Shown here: positions 32,403-40,518 of the stretch, piece by piece
Layout: the number at the start of each line of letters is the position of its first letter
Numbering within the stretch: position 1 is the first letter of the stretch
Source: CAZQXD01 sp964597315
GTDB taxonomy: Bacteria > Pseudomonadota > Gammaproteobacteria > Competibacterales > Competibacteraceae
DNA length: 64,000 nucleotides
Assembly (NCBI GenBank): GCA_964597315.1
Contig: CAZQXD010000013.1
Coordinates: 15,091-79,090, forward strand
Reading direction: 5' to 3'
Notes under the pieces: model-generated
Databases searched by the model: none
The model's input: the letters and a program-made list of their open reading frames with translations, nothing else
What the model was told of the DNA's origin: nothing
Made by a program: the position numbers and the translations under genes

Positions 32403-32660
32403 ATGACCAGCACAGTATTATCCTTGATTTTGGCCTTGACCGTCCTGGCCTATCTTGCCTATCGCTTGCGCCAACTGCGGATAATCGCTGATATGAATCG
32501 CCCCCAGCCCCTGGTGGAACGGCGTCGTTCTAGGGGTAGGGACCGGCGCAGTGGTCAGGATCGCCGCGCCGTCTCCCGTGGTGGACCCACCGCTGGGCGC
32601 CGTTCCAGGGAGCGGCGCTATGACACGAGTCGGCTGCGGGAATTGAACGGATTGAGTTGA
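32403..32660 (+). CDS. Small single-pass membrane protein with Arg-rich tail
   Basis: 85 residues. One N-terminal hydrophobic helix (VLSLILALTVLAYLAYRL) is followed by a strongly basic segment (ERRRSRGRDRRSGQDRR) likely facing the cytoplasm by the positive-inside rule. A good ribosome site (aaggag) precedes the ATG and a ctatact -10-like box lies about 50 bases upstream. No family recognised; binding to nucleic acid or acidic lipids is only a guess. Confidence 0.65.
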   Translation: MTSTVLSLILALTVLAYLAYRLRQLRIIADMNRPQPLVERRRSRGRDRRSGQDRRAVSRGGPTAGRRSRERRYDTSRLRELNGLS

Positions 32661-32878
32661 GTATTTATCGCTTGCCGGTCATCGTTTGGACACACTAAAT
32701 ACTTCGAGCAAGAATACAGCCACAAGTGACGGAACGAAGCACATGAGGTCAGCGCAGGTAGCGTAACTGACAGGGACACGGAACGCATCGGAACCCCTTT
32801 CTGTTTCCAACACCCCGCTGTGATTGGCTCCGCTTTCGTCCACAAAATCAGGACATAAAGCCAACCTAAGGAAACGAT

Positions 32879-33970
32879 ATGGCGGACAATAAGCGGACCC
32901 GATCAGGCTTCAACATCTTCCACAAATTGCTGATGACCATGCTCCTCGTGGCCATTATTCCACTGGGCGGTTTGTGGTATATCAATTACTACAAAGCGAT
33001 AGACGACTGGACCACCATTTCTGACCAGCAACTGAACCGCGTCGTGACGGCCCTAGCCAAGGAAGTGGATGCCTGGAGCGATATGAATATCCGGGCGCTG
33101 CGCCAAAACGCCGCTATCGATGACATGACCGCCATGACAGCGGAGCGGCAGAATCCCCTCCTCAAGTCCATGGGCCAGGCGTACGAATGGAGCTATCTGC
33201 TGTTTACCATCGCCACCGATGGCCGCAACATCGGCCGTAATGACGGCGCACCGGTCAGGGACTACGGGGACCGGACGTATTTTCTGGATGTGATGGCCGG
33301 CCAACCGGTGGGGCAACAGGTATTGATTAGTCGTACCAACAACAAGCCTGCGTTGGTGATGTCGGTGCCTATCCTCGGGGTGGAGCAACAACGGGTCGGG
33401 GTGCTGGCCATGGGCATGACCCTGGAGGCCATCTCCGAGATCGTCGTCGAGGAGCAGTTGGGCAAGACCGGGTTTGCTTTCCTGCTGGATGCGTCTGGCA
33501 AGGTCATTGCTCACCATGACGCTGAATTTAATAATACTTTACAAGACTTTAGCGACCATCCGGCATTCAAGGCGGCACAAAGTGGCGATACCAGCCAACT
33601 CAGCTACCAGGACAATGGCAAACAGGTCATCGCCCATGCCCAAAGGACAGAAGACCTAGGCTGGATCGTGGTGATGCAACAGGATTACGACGAAGCCTTT
33701 GCCCCGGTACGGGAGGCCCAGCGGGACGCTTTTATACTCTTGTTCATCACCATAGTGCTGGTGGGCGCTATCGCTTATGTTCTGTCGCAGCGACTGGCTA
33801 AGCCTATTCTCAGGCTCACCGCTGTGGCCGATGAGATGAGCCGGGGCAAGCTCAGCGCCGAAATCAAGGAAACCGAGCGCAGCGACGAGATCGGCGCCTT
33901 GGCCAGGGCCATTGAACGCATGGGCGTGAGTATTCAGATGGCCTTGGAGCGGTTACGCAAAAAAGCGTGA
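32879..33970 (+). CDS. Double-Cache and HAMP sensor protein lacking an output domain
   Basis: 363 residues. Transmembrane helix 1 at about residues 14-32, periplasmic Cache domain to about 275 (YEWSYLLFTIATDGRNIGRN, then the second lobe GFAFLLDASGKVIAHH), helix 2 at about 283-303, then HAMP (RLAKPILRLTAVADEMSRGK, ending LARAIERMGVSIQMALE). It stops there: no kinase, GGDEF or chemotaxis signalling domain. A complex with a separate effector, perhaps the next gene 42 nt downstream, is inferred. Ribosome site aagga before the ATG. Confidence 0.9.
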   Translation: MADNKRTRSGFNIFHKLLMTMLLVAIIPLGGLWYINYYKAIDDWTTISDQQLNRVVTALAKEVDAWSDMNIRALRQNAAIDDMTAMTAERQNPLLKSMGQAYEWSYLLFTIATDGRNIGRNDGAPVRDYGDRTYFLDVMAGQPVGQQVLISRTNNKPALVMSVPILGVEQQRVGVLAMGMTLEAISEIVVEEQLGKTGFAFLLDASGKVIAHHDAEFNNTLQDFSDHPAFKAAQSGDTSQLSYQDNGKQVIAHAQRTEDLGWIVVMQQDYDEAFAPVREAQRDAFILLFITIVLVGAIAYVLSQRLAKPILRLTAVADEMSRGKLSAEIKETERSDEIGALARAIERMGVSIQMALERLRKKA

Positions 33971-34012
33971 TGATCGATCCTGTCCCCCTCGTTGCGCCCC
34001 GGAGGTCACTGT

Positions 34013-34591
34013 ATGAGTCAGGACAAAACCTACGCGCCATTTCAGGACCTGATAGCCCAGCTTCATCAAGTTTGCCAGGAACGGCGTACCGGCACCCTGT
34101 TCATCGCCACCGACGATAACCGCCTAGCCCGGATCAGTGTGGAGCAAGGGCAGATCGTGTTTCTGGCCTTTCAAACCAAGCGTGGCGCCGAAGCACTGCC
34201 GCTGATGAGGCAGATCAATGCCGGCCGCTCACGCTTCGAGGACGGCATGATCACGGCGGTTTCCAAAATCCCCTTGCCGTCCACCGACGAGATGCTCGCC
34301 TATCTGAATGGCGCTGCCGCGCCCGCCGAGCCGGTTCCGGTGAAGCCGCCGCCCCAGACCGGCATGCCGTCGCCTCTCGCCGAACCGATCTCCGCAGATG
34401 CCGTGGCGGTGTTGGAGGCGGAACTGGCCGAACATATCGGTCCTTTGGCCGGCATCATCTGTGCCGAGCATCGGCCCAAGCACTACGCGCTGGGTGCTTT
34501 GGCGGCGGCCCTGGCCGAGGAGATACCCGACCCGGACCGCGCGGCGCAATTCCTGGAGCGGGTGCGTTTGCAACTGGGAATTGCCGAGTAG
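34013..34591 (+). CDS. PATAN/DUF4388-like protein, probable partner of the Cache-HAMP sensor
   Basis: 192 residues, cytoplasmic. The N-terminal ~100 residues (HQVCQERRTGTLFIATDDNR, then ISVEQGQIVFLAFQ) look like the PATAN/DUF4388 fold found in response-regulator-linked proteins of two-component and twitching systems. A proline-rich linker (about residues 104-125) leads to a helical C-terminal domain (VAVLEAELAEHIGPLAGIIC). The ATG follows ggagg. It is co-directional with the sensor gene and may form its output. Function inferred. Confidence 0.7.
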   Translation: MSQDKTYAPFQDLIAQLHQVCQERRTGTLFIATDDNRLARISVEQGQIVFLAFQTKRGAEALPLMRQINAGRSRFEDGMITAVSKIPLPSTDEMLAYLNGAAAPAEPVPVKPPPQTGMPSPLAEPISADAVAVLEAELAEHIGPLAGIICAEHRPKHYALGALAAALAEEIPDPDRAAQFLERVRLQLGIAE

Positions 34592-34644
34592 GGGTGACAC
34601 CCTGCGGGGGCGGCTTGCCGTGATGGGGGTTCCGGGCGGCCCAG

Positions 34645-35793
34645 TTAGTATTCGGCCGCCAGGGCTTCCAGCAACCGATCCACCTGTTGCTCGTCGTGGG
34701 CCGCTGAAAACGTAATCCGTAGCCGCGCCGTGCCTGCGGGCACCGTGGGGGGGCGGATGGCCTGGATCAAGATTCGCCGCTGTTTCAGGGCCGCGCTCAG
34801 GGCCAATGCCTGTTCCGCCTCGCCCACCAGCAACGGCTGAATAGGGGTAGGTGAATCCAGCAGAGTCAGACCCAGTTGCGCCGCCCCGGTCCGAAACCGC
34901 GCCACCAAGGACCGCAGCCGCTCCCGCCGCCAGTCCTCGGCCCGGGCGATGCGCAGGCTGGCCCGGGTGGCCGCCGCCAGGGCCGGTGGGGCGGCAGTGG
35001 TGAAGATATAGGTCCGGGCGGTCTGGATCAGGGTTTCGATCAGTTCTTCGGAGCCGGCCACGAAGGCCCCGCCGGTGCCGAAAGCCTTGCCCAGGGTGCC
35101 CACCACCGCCGGCACGTCATCCATCTTCAAATCAAAATGATCCAGGCTGCCCCGCCCCTCCCGGCCCAACACCCCAAACCCGTGGGCATCGTCCACCACC
35201 AGCCAAGCGCCATGGGCCCGAGCGGTGCAGGCCAATGCTGGCAAGGGCGCCAGATCCCCGTCCATGCTGAACACCCCGTCGCTGACCACCACCGTTTCGC
35301 CATCGCCCCGCTGCTCCAGGCGGCGGGCCAGGGCGGCGGGGTCGGCGTGGGGGTAACGGAGCAGCCGCGCCCCGGACAGCAGGGCGCCGTCCAGCAGCGA
35401 GGCATGGTTAAGGCGGTCCTCGATTACGGTATCGCCACGCCCGGCCAGAGCGGTGATAACCCCCAGATTGGCCATATAGCCGGTGGAAAACAGCAAGGCC
35501 CGGGGTCGACCGGTGAACTCGGCCAGTTCCTCCTCCAGGGCATGGTGTTCGCGGCTGTGGCCATTGACCAGATGGGCCGCGCCGCTGCCTACCCCATAGC
35601 GGTCGGCGGCCTGGCGCAGGGCCTGGATCACCTGGGGATGATTGGCCAGCCCCAGATAGTCGTTGCCGCCGAAGGCTAGATAGTCCTGGCCGTGGATGGT
35701 CAGCACCGGTCCCTGGGGGCTGTCGAGCACCTGTCGGGTCCGATACAGATGCTGGCCACGCAACTGGGCCAGGCGTGGGGCCAGGTCTTTCAT
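34645..35793 (-). CDS. bioF: 8-amino-7-oxononanoate synthase
   Basis: 382 residues. BioF condenses pimeloyl-ACP (or CoA) with alanine in biotin synthesis. The PLP lysine lies in VGTLGKAFGTGGAFVAGS and the stacking histidine/aspartate in LVVDDAHGFGVLG. Early LAFGGNDYLGLANHPQVI is typical. It follows bioB by 15 nt on the minus strand. Confidence 0.96.
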   Translation of the reverse strand: MKDLAPRLAQLRGQHLYRTRQVLDSPQGPVLTIHGQDYLAFGGNDYLGLANHPQVIQALRQAADRYGVGSGAAHLVNGHSREHHALEEELAEFTGRPRALLFSTGYMANLGVITALAGRGDTVIEDRLNHASLLDGALLSGARLLRYPHADPAALARRLEQRGDGETVVVSDGVFSMDGDLAPLPALACTARAHGAWLVVDDAHGFGVLGREGRGSLDHFDLKMDDVPAVVGTLGKAFGTGGAFVAGSEELIETLIQTARTYIFTTAAPPALAAATRASLRIARAEDWRRERLRSLVARFRTGAAQLGLTLLDSPTPIQPLLVGEAEQALALSAALKQRRILIQAIRPPTVPAGTARLRITFSAAHDEQQVDRLLEALAAEY

Positions 35794-35808
35794 GAGGCCG
35801 GCGGGGCC

Positions 35809-36819
35809 TTAGGTCTCGGTGGCGATTTCGCGGCTGCAGTTGGCTTCCTGCCGGGGCTGCGATTCCGACGTTTCCGTGGCCTGGATGCCCAGCCGTTGAA
35901 ATAACCGGCGGTCTTGGTCGGCTTCGGGATTGTCGGTGGTCAGTAACTTATCCCCATAAAAAATACTGTTGGCGCCGGCCAGGAAGCACAGGGCCTGGGC
36001 TTCGTCGGTCATCTCGCCGCGTCCGGCGGACAGGCGCACCACCGAGGCGGGCATCAGCAGCCGGGCCACGGCCACGGTGCGTACGAACTCCAAGGGGTCC
36101 AGCGGCTCGGCGCCGTATAAGGGTGTGCCTTGGACCTGGACCAGCAGGTTGATGGGCACGCTTTCTGGATGGCGGGGCAAATTGGCCAGGGCCACCAGCA
36201 TCCCGGCCCGGTCCCGGCGATCCTCGCCCATGCCCACGATGCCCCCGGAGCAGACATTGATGCCAGCCCCGCGAACGCGTTCCAAAGTGTCTAGACGGTC
36301 CTGATAGGTGCGGGTAGTGATGATGCGCCCGTAGAACTCCGGGGAGGTATCAAGATTATGGTTGTAGTAGTCCAGCCCGGCGTGCTTGAGCCGCTCGGCT
36401 TGAGGCTCGCTGAGCATCCCTAGGGTAAGGCAGGTTTCCAGGCCCAGGGCCTTGACCTCTTCGACCATGGGGATCACCCGGTCCAGGTCGCGGTCCTTAG
36501 GATTGCGCCAGGCGGCGCCCATACAGAACCGGGAGGCGCCGTTGGCCTTGGCGGCGCGGGCGGCTTCCAGCACCTGCTCCAAAGGCAGTAACTGTTCCCG
36601 TTCCAGGCCGGTGTCGTAGCGTGCGCTCTGGGGACAATAGGCGCAGTCCTCGGGGCAAGCTCCGGTCTTGATGGATAGCAGAGTGCTGATCTGTACCCTG
36701 TTGGGATTAAAATGGCGGCGGTGGACGGTCTGGGCGCGGAACAGCAGGTCGGCGAAGGGCAGGGCGAACAGGGCCTCCACCTCGGCGGTGCGCCAGTCGT
36801 GGCGGATAGGGTCGGTCAT
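35809..36819 (-). CDS. bioB: Biotin synthase (radical SAM)
   Basis: 336 residues. The radical SAM cluster motif is CPEDCAYCPQS, preceded by TLLSIKTGA. LDYYNHNLDTSPEFY and CSGGIVGMGE are BioB signatures; together these bind the 4Fe-4S and 2Fe-2S clusters that insert sulfur into dethiobiotin. A ~30-residue Glu/Thr-rich tail follows. It overlaps the upstream membrane-protein gene by 4 nt, and bioF follows. Confidence 0.97.
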   Translation of the reverse strand: MTDPIRHDWRTAEVEALFALPFADLLFRAQTVHRRHFNPNRVQISTLLSIKTGACPEDCAYCPQSARYDTGLEREQLLPLEQVLEAARAAKANGASRFCMGAAWRNPKDRDLDRVIPMVEEVKALGLETCLTLGMLSEPQAERLKHAGLDYYNHNLDTSPEFYGRIITTRTYQDRLDTLERVRGAGINVCSGGIVGMGEDRRDRAGMLVALANLPRHPESVPINLLVQVQGTPLYGAEPLDPLEFVRTVAVARLLMPASVVRLSAGRGEMTDEAQALCFLAGANSIFYGDKLLTTDNPEADQDRRLFQRLGIQATETSESQPRQEANCSREIATET

Positions 36820-37235
36820 TGGTTCTCGTCCTCCGAGGCGGGTTCAGGGTCCAGGTAGATGTCCGGCCAGTCGTCCCGGTGGATGCGCACCAGATCCAAG
36901 ATGGACCAAGGGATGATGACCAGGGCCGCCAGAATCCAGGCGTATAGATAGTAAAGATATCCTTCGCCGGGGATGAACATGGCTGCGGCGGTGAAAAAGC
37001 CCGTCACCCCGTAGAATCGATAAGCGGCCCATTGGGTGTAGTGACCCACCTTGGGATTGGGATGGTGGCGGTTCATGGCATAGACCAACATGGACGCCCC
37101 GAACCAGAAGATAACCAGCGGAATCAAGATGATGGCAACTATGTTGCCGTAGTCCATCAAGCTGGCTGCGGTGCGGGCGCTCGATCCCCGCACTAGCTTG
37201 CGGTCGCCGGGAGTGGTCTCGGACTGTTCCAGCAT
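36816..37235 (-). CDS. Small membrane protein of unknown function upstream of bioB
   Basis: 139 residues from the ATG at 37235; an upstream in-frame start at 37295 would add 20 residues. Three hydrophobic segments: IVAIILIPLVIFWFGASMLV, the region YGVTGFFTAAAMFI and YLYAWILAALVIIPW. The tail is acidic. Translationally coupled to bioB by a 4-nt overlap, so a role near biotin metabolism is possible, but no family is recognised. Confidence 0.75.
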   Translation of the reverse strand: MLEQSETTPGDRKLVRGSSARTAASLMDYGNIVAIILIPLVIFWFGASMLVYAMNRHHPNPKVGHYTQWAAYRFYGVTGFFTAAAMFIPGEGYLYYLYAWILAALVIIPWSILDLVRIHRDDWPDIYLDPEPASEDENQ

Positions 37236-37342
37236 GGCTACGCTACCTGTAAGGGTTTGCCTAGAGGGCGGTTTTGGTGATTTTTGATGAATCACCTCAT
37301 GGTACGGGTCTACTGGGCGCTGTCAACCGGAAAGGAATCCAG

Positions 37343-38065
37343 ATGGTTTACCAATGGACAAAAAAACTACAATCGCTCCTGTTCCCTCCCACCTGCTTGC
37401 TGTGCGGCGCTCTTGGGGATGGAGACCGGGACCTGTGTGGAGGTTGCCTACGGGACCTACCCCTGAATACGCCCTCCTGTCGGCGCTGCGCGCTACCTCT
37501 AGGGGCCGCCACCGTTGCCCCGTGTGGTGACTGCCAGCGCCGACCACCGGCTTTCGACGCGGCGCGGGCTGCCTATCTCTATGACTATCCCCTGGATTAT
37601 CTGATCAAGGCTCTGAAATACCAGGGGCGGCTGAGCGTGGCCCGGCTGTTGGGCGAGGTGCTGGCGGAGACCCTGGCTGACGAACCCCGCCCCGATTGCA
37701 TTATTCCCATTCCCCTGCATCCCTCGCGACTGCGGCAACGGGGATTCAACCAGTCCGTTGAGCTGGCCCGGCCAGTGGCTCGCCGGTTGGGCGTACCGGT
37801 GGTGGTGGATTGCCTGCGGCGGCTGCGGCCCACCCTGCCTCAGGTCGGCCAGGATGCCCGGGAGCGGCGCGCCAATCTGCGGGGGGCTTTCGGTGTCCAC
37901 GGGGCGCCGCCGCCCCGGGTGGCGCTGTTGGATGATGTGGTCACCACCGGCAGCACCGTCGATGAGGCGGCGCGGACGTTGCGGGCGGCGGGGGTCGAGG
38001 AGATTTGGGTATGGGCGGTGGCCAGGACAGCAGGGCAGCTTGAAAGCGAAAAAAATGAGCATTGA
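37343..38065 (+). CDS. comF: ComF family protein (PRTase-like, zinc finger)
   Basis: 240 residues. N-terminal zinc finger with CLLCGALGDGDRDLCGGC and later CRRC and CGDC, then a phosphoribosyltransferase-like fold with IPIPLHPSRLRQRGFNQS and the PRPP-loop-like VALLDDVVTTGSTVDEA. ComF is needed for DNA uptake in naturally competent bacteria. ATG at 37343 follows aagga. Divergent from the bio genes, as in many gammaproteobacteria. Confidence 0.95.
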   Translation: MVYQWTKKLQSLLFPPTCLLCGALGDGDRDLCGGCLRDLPLNTPSCRRCALPLGAATVAPCGDCQRRPPAFDAARAAYLYDYPLDYLIKALKYQGRLSVARLLGEVLAETLADEPRPDCIIPIPLHPSRLRQRGFNQSVELARPVARRLGVPVVVDCLRRLRPTLPQVGQDARERRANLRGAFGVHGAPPPRVALLDDVVTTGSTVDEAARTLRAAGVEEIWVWAVARTAGQLESEKNEH

Positions 38066-38068
38066 ATG

Positions 38069-38097
38069 TTGCAACGCACCATCGGCTTTGTTATGAT
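38069..38097 (+). promoter_or_regulatory. Sigma-70 promoter of the phasin gene
   Basis: ttgcaa at 38069-38074, 17-nt spacer, tatgat at 38092-38097. A near-consensus housekeeping promoter placed just after the comF stop and 47 nt before the phasin ATG, implying strong independent expression of the phasin. Confidence 0.8.
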
Positions 38098-38143
38098 GCA
38101 CCGCAACACAGACCTAAACCCCACAAACACTGGAGTACACAGC

Positions 38144-38497
38144 ATGAATGAGCAAATCGTCGCCAAACTGAATGAGCAGGTCAAGCCGGTCCTGGAGAAT
38201 GTCCAGAAGCTGAACAAGCTGGCCGTGGCCAACGTGGAGAAGCTGGCCGCCCTGCAGATGGCCTCCCTGAAGTCCCTGTCCGAGATCGGCCTGGGCCAGC
38301 TCAAGGCTGCGGTCGAAGTCAAGGACGCCAAGGGCGCCCAGGACTACCTGGCCTCTCAGAGCCAGGCCGCCAAGACCGTCAGCGATAAGCTGGTAGCCGA
38401 CGCCAAGGCCGTGGCCAAGCTGAACGCCGAGTACGTGGCCGAAGCCCAGAAGATCGTCCGTGAGAGCGTCGAAGCCGTGGTGCCCAAGGCTGCCTAA
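38144..38497 (+). CDS. Phasin family granule-associated protein
   Basis: 117 residues, Lys/Ala-rich and helical. LENVQKLNKLAVANVEKL, LAALQMASLKSLSEIGLGQ and the repeated KAVAKLNAEYVAEAQK pattern match the phasin family that coats polyhydroxyalkanoate granules and controls their size. It stands alone between a near-consensus promoter and a strong terminator, fitting an abundant monocistronic message. Codon use is notably uniform (ctg, aag, gcc), consistent with high expression. The polymerase genes are not in this window. Confidence 0.9.
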   Translation: MNEQIVAKLNEQVKPVLENVQKLNKLAVANVEKLAALQMASLKSLSEIGLGQLKAAVEVKDAKGAQDYLASQSQAAKTVSDKLVADAKAVAKLNAEYVAEAQKIVRESVEAVVPKAA

Positions 38498-38523
38498 GCC
38501 CGATCGGCCCGACTCCCGGAAGG

Positions 38524-38554
38524 CCGCCCTCCCCCTCGGGAGGGCGGTTTTTTT
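38524..38554 (+). terminator. Rho-independent terminator of the phasin gene
   Basis: Perfect 10-bp stem ccgccctccc/gggagggcgg with a 4-nt loop, then seven T, 27 nt after the phasin stop. Confidence 0.95.
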
Positions 38555-38603
38555 ATGGGCGTGGCCATCCTAAAAACCTAGTTTTTTAGTCTACTATTGG
38601 GAC

Positions 38604-39029
38604 ATGAATACCGTCTATCTGCCCGGTCCGATTCGGCAGCGTCTCGAACAATGGGCGGCGACCGACTATCCTCATGAAGCCTGCGGGGTACTGGTAGGCG
38701 CCCAGCGGGATGACGAGGTCCAGATTCAGCGGGTGGTCCAGGTCCGCAATATGAATACCGACCGCGCCCGAGACCGCTTCGAGTTGAACGGCGAAGACCT
38801 GCTTCGGGTCGATGCCGAGGCCGAGGCCGAGGGCCTGGACATCGTCGGCATCTGGCACACCCACCCCGACCATCCGGCCCTACCCTCGGAGACCGACCGG
38901 GCCTGGGCCTGGCAGGGCTGGTCTTATGTGATCCTGGCGGTGGACAGGGGCCGGGTGGTGGACCTGTGCTGCTGGCGGCTGGTGGACGGGCAGTTCCAAG
39001 AGGAGACCGTACACTCATGGCAATCATAA
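38604..39029 (+). CDS. JAMM/Mov34-type metalloprotease, sulfur-carrier processing
   Basis: 141 residues. The JAMM zinc site is complete: glutamate in YPHEACGVLVG and the HTHPDHPALPSETD motif (H-x-H...S...D). Stand-alone bacterial JAMM proteins next to a MoaD-like carrier cut the carrier's C-terminus or release its product (Mec+ with CysO, QbsD with QbsE). The next two genes are that carrier and its E1, with overlaps of 13 and 4 nt. The substrate is inferred from this operon. Confidence 0.92.
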   Translation: MNTVYLPGPIRQRLEQWAATDYPHEACGVLVGAQRDDEVQIQRVVQVRNMNTDRARDRFELNGEDLLRVDAEAEAEGLDIVGIWHTHPDHPALPSETDRAWAWQGWSYVILAVDRGRVVDLCCWRLVDGQFQEETVHSWQS

Positions 39030-39295
39030 TCGTGCCTATCCCCACGCCTTTGCGCGCCTTCACCGACGGCGTCGACCGGCTGAACGGACAGGGCGGCACT
39101 GGGGGCGAGGTGGTCCTGGCCTTGGGCCGCGACTATAAAGGTCTGGGCCAGTGCGTTCTCAATCGGAGCGTCCGCGCTTTTGTAGATCTGTTTCTGCACT
39201 GCAGCGACATTCGCGCCCTGGAGGGGCTGGATACCCGGGTCGCCGACGGCCAGTCCCTCGCCATCGTGCCCGCCGTGGCGGGAGGCGGGTCATGA
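39017..39295 (+). CDS. MoaD/ThiS-like sulfur carrier ending in Gly-Gly-Gly-Ser
   Basis: 92 residues, ubiquitin-like fold. It starts IIIVPIPTPLRAFTDG and ends LAIVPAVAGGGS, very like CysO (PAVAGG at its end) but with two extra residues, G and S. A buried diglycine must be exposed before adenylation, so the JAMM protease in front of it probably trims the tail, as QbsD does for QbsE in thioquinolobactin synthesis. The ATG lies inside the end of the JAMM gene and the stop overlaps the E1 start. Confidence 0.88.
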   Translation: MAIIIVPIPTPLRAFTDGVDRLNGQGGTGGEVVLALGRDYKGLGQCVLNRSVRAFVDLFLHCSDIRALEGLDTRVADGQSLAIVPAVAGGGS

Positions 39296-40461
39296 GCGCC
39301 AAGGACCGCCGTCTCCTCGTTCTGAAGGCACTGATCCCCGAGGTCAGCCCCGCTGAGGCTCTGGACCTGCAAGCCCACGGCGCGGCTCTCATCGACGTGC
39401 GGGAGCAGGACGAGATCGCCCAGGGCAGCCCCAAGGGCGCCCACCGCCTAGGCCGGAGCTATCTGGAACTGCGTATCGAGCAAGCAGTGTCGGATACCGG
39501 GCGCACGGTGCTGACCCTGTGCGGCGGTGGGGTGCGTTCCCTGTTCGCAGCCGAGGACCTCCAGCGCCTGGGCTATAAGGACGTGCGCTCGGTGGCGGGG
39601 GGCTTTTCCCGCTGGAAAAACGAAGGCTTGCCTTTCGAACTGCCGCGACTGCTCAGTGGCGATGCCCGGGAGCGCTATTCCCGGCATCTGCTGATGCCGG
39701 AGGTGGGAGAAGAAGGCCAACTCAAGCTCCTGGACAGCAAGGTGCTGCTGATCGGCGCCGGCGGACTAGGCTCCCCGGCGGCCTTGTATCTGGCCGCCGC
39801 CGGGGTGGGCGCCCTGGGCATCATCGATCACGACATTGTCGATCGCAGCAATCTGCAACGGCAGATCCTGCATAGCGACGAACGGGTGGGCATCTCCAAG
39901 GTGGACTCGGCCCGGACCGCCATTACCGCCCTCAATCCAGAGATTAAAGTAGTCCCAATGGCGGTCCGTCTGAACAGTGGCAATGTGGAGGAGATTTTCG
40001 CCGGCTACGATCTGGTGGTGGACGGCTCCGACAACTTTCCCACGCGATATCTGGTTAACGACGCCTGCGTCAAGCTGGGGCTGCCCAATGTACACGGCTC
40101 GGTTTACCGCTTCGAGGGCCAGGTGACAGTATTCTGGCCGGGCCGCGAGGATCGGCCCGGTCCCTGTTACCGTTGTTTGTACCCGGAGCCGCCGCCCCCG
40201 GAACTGGCCCCCTCCTGCGCCGAAGCGGGGGTGCTGGGGGTGCTGCCCGGGGTGATTGGCCTGCTGGAGGCGGTGGAGGCTCTGAAACTGCTGTTGGGCA
40301 AGGGCGAGCCACTGGTGGGGCGGTTGCTGTGGTACGACGCCCTGGACGCCCGGTTTACCGAGCTACAACTGCGCCGCGACCCCAAGTGTCGCTATTGTGG
40401 CGACCATGGGGAGTTTCCGGGTTACGTGGACTATGAACAGTTCTGCGCCTCCCGGGCCTGA
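39292..40461 (+). CDS. Rhodanese-E1 fusion activating the sulfur carrier (MoeZ/QbsC-like, reversed order)
   Basis: 389 residues. An N-terminal rhodanese domain (about 20-120; IDVREQDEIAQG and the active-site loop LCGGGVRS) is followed by a ThiF/MoeB E1 domain: LLIGAGGLGSPAALYLA, DHDIVDRSNLQRQI, VDGSDNFPTRY, catalytic cysteine in SCAEAGVLG and zinc pairs CYRCLYP and CRYCGDH. It should adenylate the carrier and load sulfur as thiocarboxylate. MoeZ and QbsC place rhodanese at the C-terminus; here the order is reversed. ATG overlaps the carrier stop. Confidence 0.92.
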   Translation: MSAKDRRLLVLKALIPEVSPAEALDLQAHGAALIDVREQDEIAQGSPKGAHRLGRSYLELRIEQAVSDTGRTVLTLCGGGVRSLFAAEDLQRLGYKDVRSVAGGFSRWKNEGLPFELPRLLSGDARERYSRHLLMPEVGEEGQLKLLDSKVLLIGAGGLGSPAALYLAAAGVGALGIIDHDIVDRSNLQRQILHSDERVGISKVDSARTAITALNPEIKVVPMAVRLNSGNVEEIFAGYDLVVDGSDNFPTRYLVNDACVKLGLPNVHGSVYRFEGQVTVFWPGREDRPGPCYRCLYPEPPPPELAPSCAEAGVLGVLPGVIGLLEAVEALKLLLGKGEPLVGRLLWYDALDARFTELQLRRDPKCRYCGDHGEFPGYVDYEQFCASRA

Positions 40462-40518
40462 GAGCCGGGCGGCATGGTGGCTGAATCCGCCATACCTAAA
40501 AAAATCGACAGGACCCAC

